Source: Pedobacter sp. BAL39
Lineage (GTDB): Bacteria; Bacteroidota; Bacteroidia; Sphingobacteriales; Sphingobacteriaceae
Direction of reading: 5' to 3'
Assembly (NCBI RefSeq): GCF_000170795.1
Contig: NZ_ABCM01000008.1
Location: 1 to 64,000, forward strand
DNA length: 64,000 bases
Shown here: piece by piece, positions 1 to 9,200 of the stretch
Position numbering within the stretch: position 1 is the first letter of the stretch
How the letters are laid out: each line of letters opens with the position of its first letter
Notes under the pieces: model-generated
The model's input: the letters and a program-made list of their open reading frames with translations, nothing else
Database searches by the model: none
What the model was told of the DNA's origin: nothing
Program-made: the position numbers and the translations under genes

Positions 1-1
1 C

Positions 2-25
2 TAAAGGACGGCTAAGGGACGGCTA
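2..25. repeat. Two tandem copies of a 12-bp unit at the window edge
   Basis: TAAAGGACGGCT is followed directly by TAAGGGACGGCT, so one base differs between copies. The array may continue to the left of the window. No gene is seen in the first 76 bases. A 15-bp palindrome (TCCCTG-GTA-CAGGGA) lies at 55-69, just past the stop codon of the TlpA gene; it lacks a T-run and so is a poor terminator candidate. Confidence 0.5.
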
Positions 26-76
26 TGAGCAAAAGGTAGCCCGACCATCGTACCTCCCTGGTACAGGGAAAAAGGA

Positions 77-670
77 TCAGTTTTTTAACTTCTTCATGAA
101 CTCAGTAAAACGGGGACTTGCATAGTTCGCTGCACCGGATTCCTGATAGGAAATCCTTCCCTGCTTATCAAAGACGATGGTGGTAGGCAATGCTCCGCTG
201 AAGAGGTTTTCCGGTACTGCCGATGCTGCTGAATACAACGGAAAATCATACCCTTTCTTTTTCATAAATTTATGCGTTTCAGCCAACTTTCCATCAGCAT
301 CCACAAGGATGAATACAAAATCAGGATCGTCCTTAAAAGTTTGCCAGGCTTCCTGAATCGATGGCAGTTCCGCCAGACATGGCGGGCACCAGGTTGCCCA
401 GAAATTCAGAAATACAACTTTACCTTTCAGGCTACCCAGATCTAAACTTTTTCCGGAGGCATCTTTGAAAACAATACCTGCAAGGTTTTGTACAGGCAAG
501 GCCGCCTCCACTTTCTCCGTCTTGCCCACAGCAGGGCGGAATAAGCCAATCTCCATCAAACCCCGGATCATGAAAGCCTTCGCTGAAGGAACCAATAGCA
601 TGACCAGTATGATGATGACAAACAGCAGATTGGTAATCCCGCTTTTACTAAAAATCTTTTTTCTCTCCAT
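77..670 (-). CDS. TlpA/ResA-type thiol:disulfide oxidoreductase
   Basis: The protein has 197 residues. A single hydrophobic segment at about residues 14-32 serves as an uncleaved signal anchor, so the thioredoxin domain faces the periplasm. The domain starts near residue 65 and has the active site W94-C95-P-P-C98 and the cis-proline in LPTT (P162). TlpA/ResA proteins reduce disulfides in cytochrome c maturation or on other exported proteins; which substrate is used here cannot be told. It stands alone, transcribed away from the peptidase gene at 807. The ATG start at 670 keeps the membrane anchor intact. The family call is firm and the exact role is open. Confidence 0.9.
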   Translation of the reverse strand: MERKKIFSKSGITNLLFVIIILVMLLVPSAKAFMIRGLMEIGLFRPAVGKTEKVEAALPVQNLAGIVFKDASGKSLDLGSLKGKVVFLNFWATWCPPCLAELPSIQEAWQTFKDDPDFVFILVDADGKLAETHKFMKKKGYDFPLYSAASAVPENLFSGALPTTIVFDKQGRISYQESGAANYASPRFTEFMKKLKN

Positions 671-806
671 AAATGTAGCCTGAGTTCGCCAGCCGATTTG
701 AGTTAATCACCAAAATAACAGTATATTGTCTCTGCAAACAAACACCAAAATAAACGCTTAACCACCTGCAACCATCAACAAAACTGATTCATAAAATTAT
801 AAACAG

Positions 807-2954
807 ATGAAAAAAACCATTTCGGGTTTACTGTTACTCAGTGTAGCTTTGGCCTGTACCAACAAAGATAAGCAAATGGAAACTTATAAATGGCCGCATG
901 CCACTGCACCTGTAGCAACTGTCAAACCCTTTCTCAGGGCACTGCACGGAGATACGGTAACAGACAATTATTACTGGATGATCGACTACTTCAGGAAAGG
1001 TGCTGACAGCAACGCAGTTGTCGAATACCTTACCGCGGAGAACAATTACCTCGACACCATGATGAGCGGTACGAAAATCCTGCAAGCTGATCTCTTCAAG
1101 GAATTAAAGGGCCGCATCAAAGAAAAAGATGAGTCTGTACCTGTTTTCAAAAATGGCTATTTTTATTATCAGAAGACTGAAGAGGGAAAACAATATTATA
1201 AATACTGCCGCAAAAAAGGAAGCCTGGACGCTACGGAAGAAGTGCTCCTGGACATTGACGAGCTCGCTAAAGGGCTGCCTTACTACTCCGCAACAGGATT
1301 CAGTATCAGCCCGGACAACAAATTGCTGGCATTCGGGGTCGACAAAGTCTCCAGAAGACAATACGAAATCAATGTCAAAAACCTGGAAACAGGTGCCATC
1401 AGCAAGACCGTCATCCCCAACACGGAAGGTGATCCGGTATGGGCAGCAGACAATAAAACCATTTTTTATACTTCCAAAAACCCCGTCACACTGCTCAGCG
1501 AGAAAATCAAAAGGCATCTGCTCGATACTGATCCGTCCAAAGATCCGGTGGTATATGAGGAGAAAGACAAAAGCAACTACATCGGCGTAGGTAAATCCAA
1601 ATCCGGCAAATATATTTTTATCTACTCCTCTGCCACCCTATCGGCAGAAGTGAGGATGATCGACGCGGCAACACCGGCAGCAGCATTCCAGGTGTTCCAG
1701 CCAAGGATGAAAGATGTCCTTTATGATGTGACACCGCTGGAAGACAAGTTCCTCATCCTCACGAACTGGAATGCCAAGAATTTTCGTCTGATGGAATGTC
1801 CCCTGGATAAAACCGGAAAAGAAAACTGGAAAGAAGTCATCCCTCACCGCAAAGATGTACTCCTTGCAGGGGTGGAGGAGTTTAAAAACCACGTAGTCAT
1901 CTCGGAACGCAAAAACGGATTGGTGCAGCTGCTGGTACGCAACAACAACGGCACAGAGCACCACATTGATTTTGAGGAACCTACCTATGCGGCGAGGATC
2001 GGCTCAAATCCTGATTACAACAGCAATACGCTCCGTTATCAGTACACCTCCATGATCACGCCTTCTTCTACTTATGATTATAACATGGACACCAAATCGC
2101 AAAAGCTGATGAAACAGCAGGAAGTAGTTGGTGGATATGATAAAGGTGCTTATGCAACGGAAAGGTTATATGCCACGGCAAAAGACGGCACAAAGGTGCC
2201 CATCTCACTCGTTTACAAAAAAGGATTGAAGAAAGATGGCTCCGCACCACTGCTGTTGTATGGTTATGGCTCTTATGGCGCAAGCATGGACGCCGGTTTC
2301 TCCAGCAACAACCTCAGTCTGCTTGACCGCGGTTTTGTTTATGCTATTGCACACATCCGTGGCGGACAGGAGATGGGCCGGCAGTGGTATGAAGATGGAA
2401 AGCTCATGAAAAAGATGAACACCTTCACCGACTTTATCGACTGCGGAAAGTTCCTGATTGATGAAAAATTCACCAGCAAAGAACACCTTTATGCACAGGG
2501 AGGAAGCGCCGGCGGACTGCTGATGGGTGCGGTGATCAACCTGGCCCCGGAAATGTGGCATGGTATCATCTCACAGGTCCCTTTTGTGGATGTGGTCAAT
2601 ACCATGCTGGATGAGAGCATCCCACTTACCACAAATGAATTTGATGAATGGGGAAATCCTAAAAACAAGGATGCTTACTTATACATGAAAAGTTATGCGC
2701 CGTATGAAAATATTGAGAAAAAAGCATACCCGAACATGCTGGTGACCACCGGCCTGCACGACAGTCAGGTACAGTATTTTGAGCCCGCCAAATGGGTGGC
2801 CAAGCTACGGGCAACAAAAACAGACAAAAATATCCTGCTCCTGAAAACGGACATGGACTTTGGACATGGCGGCGCCTCAGGAAGGTTTGATTACCTGAAG
2901 GACATCGCACTCAATTACGCTTTTCTGTTTAGCCTGGAGGGCATCTCTAAATAA
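807..2954 (+). CDS. Prolyl oligopeptidase family (S9A) lipoprotein
   Basis: This 715-residue serine peptidase resembles oligopeptidase B/prolyl endopeptidase. A lipoprotein signal ends with a lipobox at C17, so the enzyme is probably anchored to the envelope. An N-terminal beta-propeller (about residues 40-450) precedes an alpha/beta-hydrolase domain. The catalytic triad can be read directly: S567 in GGSAGG, D652 in GLHDSQV and H687 in FGHGG. The family cuts short peptides after proline or basic residues; the specificity here is not visible. The length is normal for the family. A strong bidirectional hairpin lies 62 bp past the stop and separates it from the convergent fibre-protein operon. 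Family call firm; location inferred. Confidence 0.95.
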   Translation: MKKTISGLLLLSVALACTNKDKQMETYKWPHATAPVATVKPFLRALHGDTVTDNYYWMIDYFRKGADSNAVVEYLTAENNYLDTMMSGTKILQADLFKELKGRIKEKDESVPVFKNGYFYYQKTEEGKQYYKYCRKKGSLDATEEVLLDIDELAKGLPYYSATGFSISPDNKLLAFGVDKVSRRQYEINVKNLETGAISKTVIPNTEGDPVWAADNKTIFYTSKNPVTLLSEKIKRHLLDTDPSKDPVVYEEKDKSNYIGVGKSKSGKYIFIYSSATLSAEVRMIDAATPAAAFQVFQPRMKDVLYDVTPLEDKFLILTNWNAKNFRLMECPLDKTGKENWKEVIPHRKDVLLAGVEEFKNHVVISERKNGLVQLLVRNNNGTEHHIDFEEPTYAARIGSNPDYNSNTLRYQYTSMITPSSTYDYNMDTKSQKLMKQQEVVGGYDKGAYATERLYATAKDGTKVPISLVYKKGLKKDGSAPLLLYGYGSYGASMDAGFSSNNLSLLDRGFVYAIAHIRGGQEMGRQWYEDGKLMKKMNTFTDFIDCGKFLIDEKFTSKEHLYAQGGSAGGLLMGAVINLAPEMWHGIISQVPFVDVVNTMLDESIPLTTNEFDEWGNPKNKDAYLYMKSYAPYENIEKKAYPNMLVTTGLHDSQVQYFEPAKWVAKLRATKTDKNILLLKTDMDFGHGGASGRFDYLKDIALNYAFLFSLEGISK

Positions 2955-3015
2955 AAGGTCAGAACCTGCCACATATAAAAGGGGGATCAAGCATCAGCAG
3001 TCCCCCGAATAAGTC

Positions 3016-3067
3016 AAAGGCGACTGAGGTATACCGGAGCAAATCCGTCAATACCTCAGCCGCCTTT
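3016..3067. terminator. Bidirectional terminator between convergent genes
   Basis: A 17-bp stem (AAAGGCGACTGAGGTAT at 3016-3032 against 3051-3067, one mismatch) has A-rich and T-rich flanks, so it can work on both strands. The loop holds a smaller CGGA/TCCG stem. It sits between the peptidase gene (plus strand) and the S74 protein gene (minus strand). Confidence 0.85.
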
Positions 3068-3114
3068 TATATGAATTCATCATACCTGCAATTCAGCGGA
3101 ATTCTGTTCTTTGC

Positions 3115-4044
3115 CTATTTCCTGCTGTTCAGCATCCCTTTCAGTTCCGCAACCGCCTTTCTTAGTTCTTCCACTTCAGACTTGAGGCTTATCAGCTCCC
3201 GTTGCTGTGCCACAATCAGCTCATCATGTTCCTGCCAGCCCTTCAATAACGGCACAGTCATCGTCTGGTAGTTGAGAGATAAGGTCTTCTGAGCATCATT
3301 ATCCGTCCTGATCAGCGACGGAAAATACTCCTGTACATTCTGTGCGATGAAACCGATCTGATGGAGGTCCATATCCTTACGGTCGTAAGAAACGGCATGC
3401 AGTCTTCTCAGGCTTTCCGACACCGGAGGAATCGTAACAATATTTTTTTTCAGGCGCACATCAGAATTGGCAGTGACATCACCCGTTGCACGGATGTCAC
3501 CGGTTACTACGACCTGCCCGGTTACACGCAGTTCCGAGTTGACGTCCAGCTCGGTAAATTTTCCCTGTGACGGAGTAGATGAACCGATCAGCGTGCCATC
3601 AATCGCCCCATTTGTGATTTCTACGGCATCTTTATTCTGGACAGCCATATTTCCTAAACCGAGATTGACACGAGCGTCATCTGCCGTCGCAGCCCCGGTT
3701 CCACCTTTCTCAACAGCCAATATCGCTCCCGGGCCGCTGCCACTGCCAGCACCGAAGGCAATCTCCGCCCAGTTGGCATCTGCAAGCCCTCCCTTAAGCT
3801 GGTAGAGTTTTTCTTCTGCGATAACGTACACCAGCATCCCCTGGCTCCTTCTTGCCGGAGTAATGCCATTGCGCTCGGCAACATCAGCCACAGATCGAAA
3901 ACCACCCTTACCATAGATCTCGTTATGCGTGGGATACTTATCCGTCAGGTCATTGGGCTCAACGGCACCGATTACCTTTACCTGACCATAACCGGCCAGC
4001 GTAGCGAGGCCCATCACCATTAAAAATGAACAGATCTTTTTCAT
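3115..4044 (-). CDS. Secreted tail-fibre-like protein with S74 intramolecular chaperone
   Basis: The protein has 309 residues. I chose the ATG at 4044 because it begins a clean signal peptide ending near GYGQ; an upstream GTG at 4074 would add ten odd residues. Parts in order: a domain at about 37-98 shared with the neighbour at 4095-5507 (arginine pair, GML, YQL, NW); fibre-type glycine/threonine motifs with GGTGA and LGLGNMA at about 112-165; the S74 chaperone domain from about 191; and a C-terminal coiled coil (about 275-305). The S74 dyad Ser194/Lys199 is present in SDVRLK, so self-cleavage before Ser194 is expected from the phage endosialidase family. Such domains trimerise fibres. It is last in the giant-protein operon. 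No other phage genes are near. Confidence 0.85.
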   Translation of the reverse strand: MKKICSFLMVMGLATLAGYGQVKVIGAVEPNDLTDKYPTHNEIYGKGGFRSVADVAERNGITPARRSQGMLVYVIAEEKLYQLKGGLADANWAEIAFGAGSGSGPGAILAVEKGGTGAATADDARVNLGLGNMAVQNKDAVEITNGAIDGTLIGSSTPSQGKFTELDVNSELRVTGQVVVTGDIRATGDVTANSDVRLKKNIVTIPPVSESLRRLHAVSYDRKDMDLHQIGFIAQNVQEYFPSLIRTDNDAQKTLSLNYQTMTVPLLKGWQEHDELIVAQQRELISLKSEVEELRKAVAELKGMLNSRK

Positions 4045-4094
4045 TTGAAATACTTTTATTTTGAACATTATCACTTGCTGTTAAACACTAAATT

Positions 4095-5507
4095 TTATTG
4101 AACACTAAAGGTCAGGCCCGCCGCTGTATTGTCTTTCTGCACGTAGATCACGTAAGAGGTGGTACCGCCGCTGGCATTGGTAAAGGACCTGATCGTTTTC
4201 TCAAAGGCACCTGTAGAATCATTTACACCGACGATGATTTTTGTGCCCCCCCATGACGAAGGATAGGCGATCACCAGTTTTTGCCTTCCGCTTGGTGTTG
4301 CAGACTTGCTGGATACGGCGGCGGCAGTGCCAAACTCACTACCCGATAGTGCCAGGATCTGTGCATCTGTCGGCGCAAAAGCAACCCCGTCGTCACCACC
4401 TGTAGCAAAACCCCAGTAGCGCTTCCATTGGAAATCTATAGCGGCACTGGCAGTAGCCGTTTTATTATCAGACGTCTTCACAGACATACTGAATGTAGTC
4501 CGCTGGTTGTTCGTTGCCGTACCGCTTTGTGTACCATTTACTGAGGCCCCCGCTGCCGGTGAGACCGTAAACACATTGGTGCCATTCACGAGAATCTCAG
4601 TGATCGGCTCCGTTGCTGCAGCCCTGCCCGCTGTCCAGGCCAGAGATACCGAGGTACTGCCTGCACCTCCCATTTCCCTGACTCCTGACGGAGTTGCCGT
4701 AAGCGATGCTGAAGGCCCCACAGAAGGATAGAAAACGGTTTCGATCCATTTGGCAAGGTCGTTCGTGCCCGGGTTTACATTTTTATAATATTCGCCGGTG
4801 ATGGGACGGTCGCCGTTGAAACTACCAATGGTACCACCGCCTGTACCGAGTGTCGATTTGTCGACCCAGGAAACGGTACCATCCGCAGCAGTTACTAAAA
4901 CCTGGTCTGCCGTACCAGGATTGATCTTCTCTACTGTTACCGCTTTTTCGGCAATTGTCGGATTGGGATAAGTTCCCGTCAGGTCGCCCGATGCAGGTCC
5001 TGCAGGTGTTCCCTGTAGCAGGAGTACCGGCCAGCTGTTGTCGGCTTGTTTCGGGCCATAAAGTGTTTGCGTAGCTGTATGAATAAAGAAATCACCAGCC
5101 TTTCCCGTTGCCACATCCGGCACTGTTGCGCCATAGATCAGGTTGTTGCCCGCAGCAACCCCACCCGGTGAAAAGGCTACCCAGTTGGTGTTTTTTTCCA
5201 GCTCCGCCACAACATCCGTGGCGATCAGCTGGTAAGTTTTTGCCTTACCCGTTCCGTCATCCATCACCGTACACAACATCCCAGGCTGTCTCCTGTCGAT
5301 GCTGATCTTATCCCGGTCTGCGATGGTCGCCACCTGATGGTGTCCACCTTTGGCATCATTCGTATAGATGATCACTTTTCCTTCCTTGGGAATCAGCGGA
5401 TTCCCGACAAACTGGGCCCGTGCATCGGTAGGATGAAAGCACCAGGTACTTAAAGCGAGCACCATAAACCTGATTAAATGGCCGCTCCATTTTTGTTTGA
5501 TTTGCAT
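4095..5507 (-). CDS. Secreted fibre-like protein, partner of the giant surface protein
   Basis: The protein has 470 residues with a signal peptide ending near DARAQ (about residue 32). Residues ~43-115 match the N-terminal domain of the next gene (VA-IADR, RRQPGML, YQL, NW). A fibre motif GDLTGTYPNPTIA follows near residue 175. The C-terminal ~250 residues (from NGDRPITG) look like a domain found in Bacteroidota fibre or prophage proteins: a DWI/KWIE-FYPS-like stretch, an Ig-like part and a final all-beta part. No enzyme motif is seen. It begins 5 bp after the stop codon of the giant gene, so co-expression is nearly certain. Its function is unknown; a structural or adhesive role is inferred from domain type and context. 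Confidence 0.75.
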   Translation of the reverse strand: MQIKQKWSGHLIRFMVLALSTWCFHPTDARAQFVGNPLIPKEGKVIIYTNDAKGGHHQVATIADRDKISIDRRQPGMLCTVMDDGTGKAKTYQLIATDVVAELEKNTNWVAFSPGGVAAGNNLIYGATVPDVATGKAGDFFIHTATQTLYGPKQADNSWPVLLLQGTPAGPASGDLTGTYPNPTIAEKAVTVEKINPGTADQVLVTAADGTVSWVDKSTLGTGGGTIGSFNGDRPITGEYYKNVNPGTNDLAKWIETVFYPSVGPSASLTATPSGVREMGGAGSTSVSLAWTAGRAAATEPITEILVNGTNVFTVSPAAGASVNGTQSGTATNNQRTTFSMSVKTSDNKTATASAAIDFQWKRYWGFATGGDDGVAFAPTDAQILALSGSEFGTAAAVSSKSATPSGRQKLVIAYPSSWGGTKIIVGVNDSTGAFEKTIRSFTNASGGTTSYVIYVQKDNTAAGLTFSVQ

Positions 5508-5512
5508 ATCTT

Positions 5513-6226
5513 TTATTTCTTAATCATTTCTACTAAACCATCTTCCTTAATTCTGAACACCAGCTCATTGCCATAACTCAAGCCCGCCTGATTGATGGCA
5601 AAGGCTTTCACATAATAATTGACACCGGCGATCAGCCCCTCGACGACCACCTGTCCATCGCCTGCATTTACAGCATTCACCCGCGTATCTGCGATTGTAG
5701 GCTGCGCTTCAGTGCTCCAGCAGATGCCGCTCGCCGTTAGGGCCGTCCCGCCATTCCCGATCAATGTCATCGCAATGGTAACTGCCGTTTCATTTTTTGC
5801 CGTGATTGCCGTGGTTGCCAGCAAAGCCTTTTTCAAGGGCCCGTATCCATACCAGTCGCTCAGCCTGAAAGGAGCTGTTTTACCGGCAAGGTGGCTTTTG
5901 CCATTCAGCAATGCCATAGAAAACGGTGCTGCACGCTCTGCTGTGGTCAGCTCATTCAATCCAAGCATATAATCAGCAACAGTACGCATGCTCAGCGCTC
6001 CTTCAGCAGGCAGCGGGGCCATCGTCCAGTCGGCATACAGGGTCATTGATTCTGTGATTGCGGCGTCAAAATTAAAAACTGTTTCCATAGCCTGGTCACT
6101 AAACCAGGTATAAAATAGCTGTCCTTCTTTTGTCGTCGTTACCGCCGGAAGTTTTACCCCGTCTTCAACCTGTACAGACTGAACCGCAGTACCACCGTTG
6201 GTTTCAAAAGTGATGGTGTGGAACAG
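5513..6226 (-). other. C-terminal part of the giant protein: InlB-like repeat and Fn3-like tail
   Basis: Residues 7622-7858. The first ~70 residues match the InlB/Flg_new repeat pattern (ITFETNGGTAV... W-FSD ... LYADW). A short linker containing RLSDWYGYGP leads to a fibronectin-III-like domain (GICWSTEAQPT, VKAFAINQAGLSYG). The chain stops at GLVEMIKK with no conserved sorting signal. Confidence 0.7.
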
Positions 6227-9200
6227 GCTTTTTACGGTCAGCATGCCCGGCTTAAAGGTAAACTCATAATTGTCGGCTGTCAGGCTACCCAGGCTTAAGG
6301 TCACCGGGTAATTGCCGGCAGCACTGCTCAGGGTTGCCGTGGTGCTGAAGGCCGGTTCTCCCTGCAGAGCAGCCTGCGCACGGACACTGGTTTCGGTTTC
6401 TTCATATTTGAAGCCGGCCATCTGGTAACTGAACACCGGATTTTCCTTACCCACAAATTTCGTCAGTGTATCTCCCGAGACAGTAAGCATGGCCTTATTA
6501 ATCTTGAAGGTCTGCTGTGCCGTAGCAGCGGCAAAGTAAGCATCTCCGGCCTGTGATACCTTGATGATCACATCACCCGCACCTTCAATGGTCGCCATAT
6601 TCCCGTTGAGGTCAAGCTTTCCTTCAAGCAGTTCAAAGATGAGCGGCAGGCCGGACGTTGTGGAAGCGATGAGCTGGAAGGGCTCATCACCATAGTTTTT
6701 ATTAGCAACAGGAGCGAAGGTGATGACCTGCGCCGCCTTCTGAATGGTAATTTTCACCTCTGCCTGTTGCGTGGTGGTGTTAAATGTATTTGCGGATAAG
6801 CTGAGTGTTCCTGTCAGGTCGAGCTCCCCGATTGCCGCAGCCGCATAAGCCGCCTGATCCCAGGTGATGTTCAGCTGTTCCTTAGAACCATCATTATAGG
6901 TAACTTCTACGGATGATGGCAGGCCCAGGGCGGCAAAGGTGGTTCCGAAAGGTACCGTCAGCGGAGCAATCTCTGCTACAGAAAGCAGGTCTTTCCACAA
7001 TGTCACCTTTATGGATGGCTGCAGGTTGCCGCCATTCCTCAGGTCGTCAGTCAGCTGAATTTCGCCGGTCAGCATTTGTGGTGTCAGCAGGTCAGCGTGG
7101 TAATCCTCTTCGTTCCATAACACCGGCAGACTTGCCGTGGTCTGGTCGTCAAAAGTAACCACAACTGTTGACGGCAGGTCCAGGGCGGAGAAGGGTTTTC
7201 CGTAGACATCGATCAGGTCTGCCAGCGTTTCTATTGAAACCACATTCCTGTTGTCAATGATCACTTCCACCTTCGGGCTAAGGTCATCTGGATTTTCGGC
7301 TTTACCCTCCATATCCAGGATACCAGTAAACATGTAAGATCCCGGAAGGTTGCCGTTGAATACCGGCGACTCCCAGTCGACAGCGACTTTACCTGTTGAC
7401 CCATCATTGAAGCGCCCGTCTACCTGCGTACCCAACTGGGTCAGCACCTGTTCCAGCGTTGTTCCGAAAGGAAAATGCAGTGGTGTGGTCACCAGTACAG
7501 AATCCAGCACCAGCAGTTTTGGCAATACCGTCACTTTAATGACGCTGCCCTTATTGTCTTTATTTTCTTCCGGCGGGCCAAGCAATGTTCCCGGCAGGAT
7601 ATAACTGCCTGCGAGCAGACCGTTATAGTTGCTGCCATCCCAGCTTACCGGCAGTGCTTCATGTACGTTGTTGTTATAGGTGACCAGCACCGTATCCGGC
7701 AGCATAAGTGAACCGAAGCTGGTACCATAAGGAACAGTAACTTCCAGCGGATCTGTCACACTCACAATATAACGTTGCGCCACAATTACGGTGATCTGTG
7801 CCCCGAGGGAGTCCGGATTTTCCGTCTGCTGTGGCATCACCACCGGTGCGGTAAACTGATATTCACCTGCAGTCTCTGGGTCATAATCTGTATTGACCCA
7901 TGTGCCGGTGTTGAGCATTGCGGTACTGCCATCATCAAAAACTCCAGTTACAGTTACCGGCAACGAAAGGTCAGGACGCAAGGTTCCGTAGCTGACATTC
8001 AACGTGTCGGCGGCAATGCTCAGCAGAACCTTCATACGCTCAGCAACAGTGACCGTGATCACCGGCTGCAGTGCCTTAGGATTGTCCGCATCATCAGGAA
8101 CAACCATCGTACCCTGCAGCGTATAGACACCTGGAGTGTTGCCGTCATAGTTGCCCTTCGTCCAGGTTACCGGCAGCAATGCTTCGGATAGATCATTGTA
8201 CGTCACCTTTACCGCCTCCGGTAGGGTCAGCGCCTCAAACGTAGTCCCATAATCGACATTGATTCCCGGAAGACTGCTGATGCTTTCAATGAGTTTTCTT
8301 TCAACCACGACCACCACTTTCGGTGTCAGGTTATTTGTATTCAGTATTCCCTGAGGCACAATGATGGTTCCTTCAAAAAGATAGGTTCCGGCTTCATCGC
8401 CATTGTAAAGCGGCGACTTAAACGAGGTATCCTGTACGGAAACATCCACAAAAGTACCATCGTCAAGTGTTGCCCTGCTGATCAGCGGGAACTGGAGATC
8501 TTCCAGCGGAGTGCCATAGACAGTCCGGATGGTATCCGCCTGCAATGCAGTGATCAGCTTCTCACGCGGCATGACGGTGACTACGATCTGCGGGTTCACC
8601 GGTTTAGGGTTCTCCACCTGATCGGTCAGGGTAAACAATCCGTTCAACACATAAGATCCGGCGAGGTTACCATTGTAGGCAGAAAGGTCCCACACTACCC
8701 CGAGGTCTTCTTTGCCACCGTCTGCGAATTGAGCGTTCAATGCATCTGGCAACGTCACTGCCTCCGGAGCGGTACCGAAGACGACAATGATGGAATCCGG
8801 ACTGGTATACGTATCAATGAGGTGTTTGCCTACCGTAACGCTGAGCTCCGCTTCCACATCATCTGGGTTCAGGATGTCTTCAGGTAGCTGCAATTGTCCT
8901 TTCATCTGGTAGACTCCAGGCACATCATCTATATAATCTCCTTCTTCCCAGATCACATTCATCATGCTGCTGCTGCCATTATCATAAGTAACTTTTACCT
9001 GGGCTGGCAAAAGCGCCTGGGCTGCGATAAAGCTCGTTCCAAAAGGCACCTGCACCGCAGTGGTATCTACGCTGACCACCTCAAGTGGTTTCGGCCCTAC
9101 GGTCACACTCACCGTCGCAGACAGACTGTCCGGGTTGTCGATGTCGTTGCCCGTCACCAGGGTGCCTTTAAACTCATATACACCTGGTAGCTGCGCATTG

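Noticed and set aside
1104..1590. Frames of 137 and 153 codons on both strands inside the peptidase gene
   Set aside because: They are inside a complete S9 peptidase and have no recognisable features.
3115..5507. Prophage remnant
   Set aside because: Fibre-like motifs occur, but there are no integrase, capsid, portal or lysis genes, and both proteins have signal peptides.
5513..5800. Type 9 secretion C-terminal domain on the giant protein
   Set aside because: Neither the type A nor type B sorting pattern is recognisable in the last 100 residues.
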